Of a DNA stretch of 64,000 nt, positions 59,557-64,000 are shown in pieces. Numbering within the stretch: position 1 is the first letter of the stretch; each line of letters opens with the position of its first letter. The notes below the pieces were generated by a model. It made no database searches, was not told the DNA's origin, and worked only from the letters and a program-made list of their open reading frames with translations. Source of the DNA: Sphingobacterium sp. CZ-UAM (GTDB lineage: Bacteria > Bacteroidota > Bacteroidia > Sphingobacteriales > Sphingobacteriaceae); the NCBI RefSeq assembly GCF_002000245.1, contig NZ_MTCM01000008.1, positions 62,001 through 126,000 of the forward strand, read 5' to 3'. A program made the translations under genes and the position numbers.

Positions 59557-60738
59557 ATGTCACAAAATACATGTATACAGACCAGCAGGTTTGGCATTGG
59601 TGGTGAAACTCTTTTCCCGGGCACAGCTTTTCAATTTGAAATTCAATTTGCCAGTCCTGAATTAATGGCTTCTGACGTACTTGCCTGTGAATGGTTTCTC
59701 GATGGTATACTGGTTGATAGTATCAATAGCTTGGAATTCACTGGACAAGGGTACTGTGGTGATCATATTGTCGCCGTGCGAATATTGACTGCGGATGGAT
59801 GGTCTGGGCTTAAGACAATGGCTTTTGCTAATTGTAAATCCATATTGGCTTCACAGATTGACTGGCCCACATCTTTAAAGGAAGGGAGTTCGTCACCATT
59901 CAACGTGTTTAGGACTTTTACCGATGGGACTAAGTTTGATATTTCGGCTTCCTGTACCTTCACCGTTAGCGACGGTGGATATTTTGAAGGCAATATCCTC
60001 CACGTCGATTATAGCCCAAGTTTGGCCCCGGTAAAAATGGTCGAGGTTACAGCTCACACTGCTGACGGTGAAGTGCTTGGACCGAAGCAGGTTGCTATTA
60101 CAAATATTGATAAACCTGTGATTTTCATTGAAGACTTTGATTACATGGTCGTTCGCTATAGCTGGCAGCATGGTACCACCTTGGGGCTGGATGTTGCGGT
60201 GGGGTTTGAAAATACCGATTCCGACGTCAATAACCAATATGTTGGCTATGGTCAATTGGGTGCCTCTGTTCCTTTCGGGCGGAATCTGCAAGATGCCTAT
60301 CTGTATTGGCCAAATGATAATACAAAGGATTCTGGTGAAGAATCTGTACTGATCAATTTGAAAAAATTTACACAAGATTTTGCCGCAAATGACATAAAAG
60401 GAGATTTCTCCTACATTGATTTTGCAAGGTCAGATTTTAGTGTGGATGATGTCAAAAATCTCGGCGATATAGGACTATACGCTATTTGGCGGGGCAAATC
60501 GGGGCAATCGGAGCTTTTTAAAGTACAGGTGACGACCTATAAGGGGGGTACTATGCAGCTACAGGGATCGCAATTTGTGAATCAAACCGGGGTAATGCTT
60601 TACAATGATGAGTATACCTTCTCCACAAAAAGAACAAATAGCAATCAGCTCGACGCATATTATCGTCTTGGTAAGCTTCGCTTCAATAAAGCTACTAAAC
60701 GGTCAACCATCGAACTCTATGATGGGGTCTCTAATTAA
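59557..60738 (+). CDS. Ig-like beta protein of unknown function, no signal peptide
   Basis: Protein of 393 residues starting MSQNTCIQTSRFGIGGETLF. Residues about 20-95 and 95-185 look like Ig- or PKD-type domains (LACEWFLDGILVDSINSLEF, FDISASCTFTVSDGGYFEGN). The C-terminal half (VVRYSWQHGTTLGLDVAVGF, YVGYGQLGASVPFGRNLQDA, YLYWPNDNTKDSGEESVLIN) is beta-rich and of unknown family. No Sec or lipoprotein signal is present, so export needs another route or lysis, or it stays inside. It is 24 bases upstream of the giant gene. Confidence 0.7.
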   Translation: MSQNTCIQTSRFGIGGETLFPGTAFQFEIQFASPELMASDVLACEWFLDGILVDSINSLEFTGQGYCGDHIVAVRILTADGWSGLKTMAFANCKSILASQIDWPTSLKEGSSSPFNVFRTFTDGTKFDISASCTFTVSDGGYFEGNILHVDYSPSLAPVKMVEVTAHTADGEVLGPKQVAITNIDKPVIFIEDFDYMVVRYSWQHGTTLGLDVAVGFENTDSDVNNQYVGYGQLGASVPFGRNLQDAYLYWPNDNTKDSGEESVLINLKKFTQDFAANDIKGDFSYIDFARSDFSVDDVKNLGDIGLYAIWRGKSGQSELFKVQVTTYKGGTMQLQGSQFVNQTGVMLYNDEYTFSTKRTNSNQLDAYYRLGKLRFNKATKRSTIELYDGVSN

Positions 60739-60762
60739 TTTTAAACGAATAGCAAATATTAT

Positions 60763-63700
60763 ATGTCAACAAATAGCATAAACAAACGTTACTATCCGTC
60801 GCTAGCGGAAGTAATTACTGTAGATGACTTGCCTGAGTTCTTGCAATTTGCAGAGGAGGGGCTGGGTGGTTTGCTGGATCGCATCCATTATAAAAATCTG
60901 CAGTATTCGAGATCACCGCGGGGCGATTCAGCTTATTATAGCCTGGATGTCATCGCCAATAATATTGGGCTTGGCTTGCCATTCGGTATGCGGCTTGTCC
61001 TGAATCCAGATGAAGATGGCAACAGTAGCATCTCCTCTTTTCCTGTGTCGCTGCAGTATCAATGGGAGATGCTCGCTTATCTCAGGTCTTTCAGTACGCA
61101 GCAGTTTGCCTTTACGCCACAGGCATTTTTCGATCTGGGACTCCAGATTTTTAAGATCAATGAAGACGAGGCAATCGCGCATATCATCAACAATTTTATC
61201 GTGTCGGACACTGGTATTCAGAACAAATTTGTTCAGCTCGTGAACGTAATTAATATCGCTTTCCCTGAAGCTAATTTGGTCTTACCTGCAGATGAGGAAC
61301 CTACAGCGGCAAGCCTCGCCGAACTGATTAATAGCAATAGTCATATCGATCAATCTGTATCAGCTGTTCTGTTTGATACTTACATCAGTGCTGATCCAAG
61401 CCGTGCCAAGGAAAACCTGGATAGGTTTTATCAGGATATTATACCAGTGGGTATAGAGGAGTATATCCGCGGTTTGATGATACCCAAGGTAAGGGCAACG
61501 GTAAAGCTTGCTGCAGGAATTGAATTCCCGAATAACATTCTTAAACCTGTAGATGCTCGCGGTGTGGAGCTACCGGATCGACGGGCGCTTTTTAAATTTG
61601 CCGAAGCAACTTTCTATGCCGATACCGAAGCTGGTATTGGTTCGGATATCGAATTGGTAGGTTCGTTGGAGCCCGGTCCATGTATGATCGGCAATACTGG
61701 ATTTATTGTTGAATTTGACCGTGCTAAATTGGATCTCAGCAAACAGCGAAATATTCCCGAGGCGGATTTGGCTGGCTATGGCCCTGATTTTAACGGTTTA
61801 TACATCAGACGGGCGGGTATCAAATATATGGGGCTTGGAGAGGGCGATGCTGGATCCCTGGCCATTGTAGGGGATGAACTCTTTATCGGTTCGGGAGGTC
61901 TTTCCGGTCGTATCGCACTTGAATCAGATGGTGTTCTCAGGCGCAAGTTTGGTAGCTTCTCCCTTGCATTGGATCGTTTTGCCGTAGATTTCAATAGAGG
62001 CAAAATACGGCAATCAGCTATCTCGGGTACCTTGACCATAGATAAATTTCGACAAGGTTCGGATGCATTTGTCATTGCTGTTGACGCTCAGATTGAAGAT
62101 GACGGCAACTTTAGGGTGCTGGCGAGAACAGCGGAAGAGCCAATAAAAATTACGATGCCCAATGTGCTTGAAATTAAGATCCGCAGCTTGAAGTTAGGCC
62201 GGGAGGATCGCGGTTTCTATGTGGAACTAGCCGGCACTTTGGATTTTTTAGCCGATGTTCCCGGATTGGGCAAAGTGTTGCCCAGAAATATTGAGGTCCA
62301 GCGATTCCGTATTTGGCAAGATGGTGATCTTGAATTTGAAGGCGGAAGCTTTATGGTTCCTCAGGCTATTTCCCTCAAAGTAGGCCCTGTAAACATGGAG
62401 ATCAAAGAGATCAGCTTGGGGTTCTACGCAAGGCAGCATCGCGGTATTGAACGCAGGTATCGGTATTTTGGGTTTGATGGGATGATCAATACCGGCCGTG
62501 CTGGAGTGAAGGCCACTGGAGATGGGATTAAATATTATTTTACTGTCGATCACAATGATACAGATAAGCCATTTGACAGCTTTACAAGCGTTGACGGTAT
62601 CGGTATTGATCTGACTATTCCGGGCAATGTGAGCAAGGAGAATGCTGCATTTATCCTGAACGGGTATCTGAGCATGAACAATCCCGATCCGAATATTGAG
62701 GCATCCAATGCGGGGACAGAATATACCGGGGCTGTGAGCTTTGCTTTACCGAAGTTGCGGCTGAGTGGTTCCGCCGCTATGCGTCTTAATCCCAAAGTCC
62801 CTGCATTTATTGTTGATATTGGATTGGATCTTCCTTCTCCAATTCCGCTGGGGCCAACCGGTTTGGGGATCTATGGCTTCCGCGGTTTGATCGGGCAGCA
62901 TTATATGCCATCGAAAAAGGCTGTTACGCCGGCGCTGTCGGAGGAAGCAACCTGGTGGGATTATTACAAAGCTAAAAGTAAGATTACAGGCCGCGAGGGC
63001 ATTGAAATCGATAAGTTTGCTAACGAACCGGGCTTCTCGGTTGGGGCTGGGGCGAGTATAGCGACGACCTTCGATGGTGGTTATACGTTCTCTTCCAAGT
63101 TATTTCTGATGCTGGGACTGCCCGATGTATTTTTATTGCAGGGACAGGCAGGTATACTGCGCAAGCGTCTTGGACTTAATCAGGATGTTGATCCACCATT
63201 TAGCGCCATGATTTCCATTGATAGCAAATCTGTCATGGCCAGCTTGGGTGTAAACTATAGATTACCTGAAGGTGGACCACTGGATGGAAAAATCCTCAGT
63301 GTACAGGGTAAGATGGATATGGCGTTTTTCTTCAACAATGCCTCAGGTTGGTACATCAACCTCGGTAAGGACCAACCCGAGTCTGAACGTGTGCGGGCAA
63401 AGGTGCTCACGCTGTTTGAGGGACATTCCTATATGATGCTCTCAGCCAAAGGCTTTAAGGTGGGCGCGGGTGCCAGATTTGATTTTCAGAAAAAGTTTGG
63501 CCCAGTGGCCGTAGGCTTGGGTGCTTATATTGACCTGGCAGGCTCAGTCAGTTTCCGCCCGATCCAATTAGGGGCGCAGGCTAGGTTTGGCGGCTATGCA
63601 TACCTGAAGGTCTGGAAGTTTAAGTTCGGACTATCTGTGGATATTGTGCTGGGTATAGATGCGCCCAATCCATTCCGAATTTATGGCGCCTTGGGTGTCA

Positions 63701-64000
63701 AGCTCAATCTGCCTTGGCCGATCCCAGATATCAAGTTTAAACTCGCTGTTGAGTGGACATTCAATAATAATAGACAACCCTTAGAAGAGCCTATTGAGAT
63801 CCTTAGGTTGCCAAGTGAAACGGAAAACTATATGCCAGCTGCGGCGATTAATATGTTATCCGAGGAGAGCTTTCCGATCAACTTTGTCGACCGGATTACA
63901 AGCGGTGTGATTGCCGAAATTCCGGCACCGGGAGCTTCAGGTTGGCGCTACAATTTTACTTCCGAGCAGGAGGCCAAGAAGGTGACCATTCCATTGGATA
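60763..64000 (+). CDS. Giant beta-rich protein, N-terminal 1079 residues, runs off the window
   Basis: Open frame from ATG 60763 to the window end without a stop. It starts MSTNSINKRYYPSLAEVITV with no signal peptide. Residues 1-230 are mixed helix; then come long runs of amphipathic strands (GSLAIVGDELFIGSGGLSGR, GSFSLALDRFAVDFNRGKIR, GTLTIDKFRQGSDAFVIAVD) and Gly-rich segments (LGPTGLGIYGFRGLIGQHYM, GFSVGAGASIATTFDGGYTF, KVGAGARFDFQKKFGPVAVG). The strand pattern recalls long repeating beta-groove or DUF6603-type proteins, an impression only. No membrane helix was seen. It is probably last in the operon from 59346. Confidence 0.75.
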   Translation, partial: MSTNSINKRYYPSLAEVITVDDLPEFLQFAEEGLGGLLDRIHYKNLQYSRSPRGDSAYYSLDVIANNIGLGLPFGMRLVLNPDEDGNSSISSFPVSLQYQWEMLAYLRSFSTQQFAFTPQAFFDLGLQIFKINEDEAIAHIINNFIVSDTGIQNKFVQLVNVINIAFPEANLVLPADEEPTAASLAELINSNSHIDQSVSAVLFDTYISADPSRAKENLDRFYQDIIPVGIEEYIRGLMIPKVRATVKLAAGIEFPNNILKPVDARGVELPDRRALFKFAEATFYADTEAGIGSDIELVGSLEPGPCMIGNTGFIVEFDRAKLDLSKQRNIPEADLAGYGPDFNGLYIRRAGIKYMGLGEGDAGSLAIVGDELFIGSGGLSGRIALESDGVLRRKFGSFSLALDRFAVDFNRGKIRQSAISGTLTIDKFRQGSDAFVIAVDAQIEDDGNFRVLARTAEEPIKITMPNVLEIKIRSLKLGREDRGFYVELAGTLDFLADVPGLGKVLPRNIEVQRFRIWQDGDLEFEGGSFMVPQAISLKVGPVNMEIKEISLGFYARQHRGIERRYRYFGFDGMINTGRAGVKATGDGIKYYFTVDHNDTDKPFDSFTSVDGIGIDLTIPGNVSKENAAFILNGYLSMNNPDPNIEASNAGTEYTGAVSFALPKLRLSGSAAMRLNPKVPAFIVDIGLDLPSPIPLGPTGLGIYGFRGLIGQHYMPSKKAVTPALSEEATWWDYYKAKSKITGREGIEIDKFANEPGFSVGAGASIATTFDGGYTFSSKLFLMLGLPDVFLLQGQAGILRKRLGLNQDVDPPFSAMISIDSKSVMASLGVNYRLPEGGPLDGKILSVQGKMDMAFFFNNASGWYINLGKDQPESERVRAKVLTLFEGHSYMMLSAKGFKVGAGARFDFQKKFGPVAVGLGAYIDLAGSVSFRPIQLGAQARFGGYAYLKVWKFKFGLSVDIVLGIDAPNPFRIYGALGVKLNLPWPIPDIKFKLAVEWTFNNNRQPLEEPIEILRLPSETENYMPAAAINMLSEESFPINFVDRITSGVIAEIPAPGASGWRYNFTSEQEAKKVTIPLD

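Noticed and set aside
59893..60375. 160-codon minus-strand frame opposite the Ig-like gene
   Set aside because: The plus-strand frame is longer, tightly spaced with its neighbours and has domain-like composition.

Overview
The window looks like chromosomal DNA of a Bacteroidota bacterium, most likely a Sphingobacterium or close relative (inferred from gene content, not from a database search). The signs are SusC/SusD pairs, an ECF sigma/FecR pair feeding a SusC with an STN domain, DUF3784 and other Bacteroidota-typical families, lipoproteins with short lipoboxes, moderate to low GC, and at least one promoter of the Bacteroidota type (TTTG, 20 nt, TAnnTTTG). No rRNA, tRNA, IS element or CRISPR array was found.

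Layout. 1-2166: end of a SusD gene and a phosphate-selective-type porin. 2309-4360: a decayed purA copy, a quinone reductase-like flavoprotein and a Crp-type regulator. 4693-6675: an organic-peroxide cluster (ohr, DUF1304, nitroreductase, ohrR). 7205-9065: nudK-like Nudix gene and a lipoprotein with a predicted beta-propeller. 9579-11619: a tight three-gene operon (SIR2-like protein, DUF2071, small membrane protein). 11824-14025: a bacteriophytochrome histidine kinase. 14144-15232: a lipase remnant and a PhyH-type dioxygenase. 15703-17016: a compact amidase / membrane coiled-coil / spanin-like lipoprotein cassette, followed by an unknown gene and a divergent LexA/CI-type repressor (17103-18898). 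19598-22061: ECF sigma, anti-sigma, RclC-like membrane protein and MsrAB, a methionine sulfoxide repair operon. 22144-44613: mostly ordinary single genes (AraC regulators, flavin enzymes, MFS exporter, metallophosphoesterase, HD proteins, SDR/GlcG pair) with several gene remnants and a duplicated promoter block.

45433-56220 is a complete polysaccharide utilisation locus: ECF sigma, FecR, SusC, SusD, SusE-like protein and two GH76 enzymes. GH76 points to alpha-1,6-mannan of fungal cell walls. The expected flow is SusC sensing substrate, FecR releasing the sigma factor, and the sigma factor raising expression of the import and cleavage genes; one GH76 is a predicted lipoprotein and the other a predicted periplasmic enzyme.

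58561-64000 is the least familiar part. A paralogue of the middle protein of the 15703-17016 cassette is followed by a 61-residue basic protein, a 393-residue Ig-like protein and a protein of more than 1079 residues that runs off the window. None has a Sec signal peptide. The recurrence of the cassette protein suggests, but does not prove, that the two loci are related phage- or particle-derived systems.
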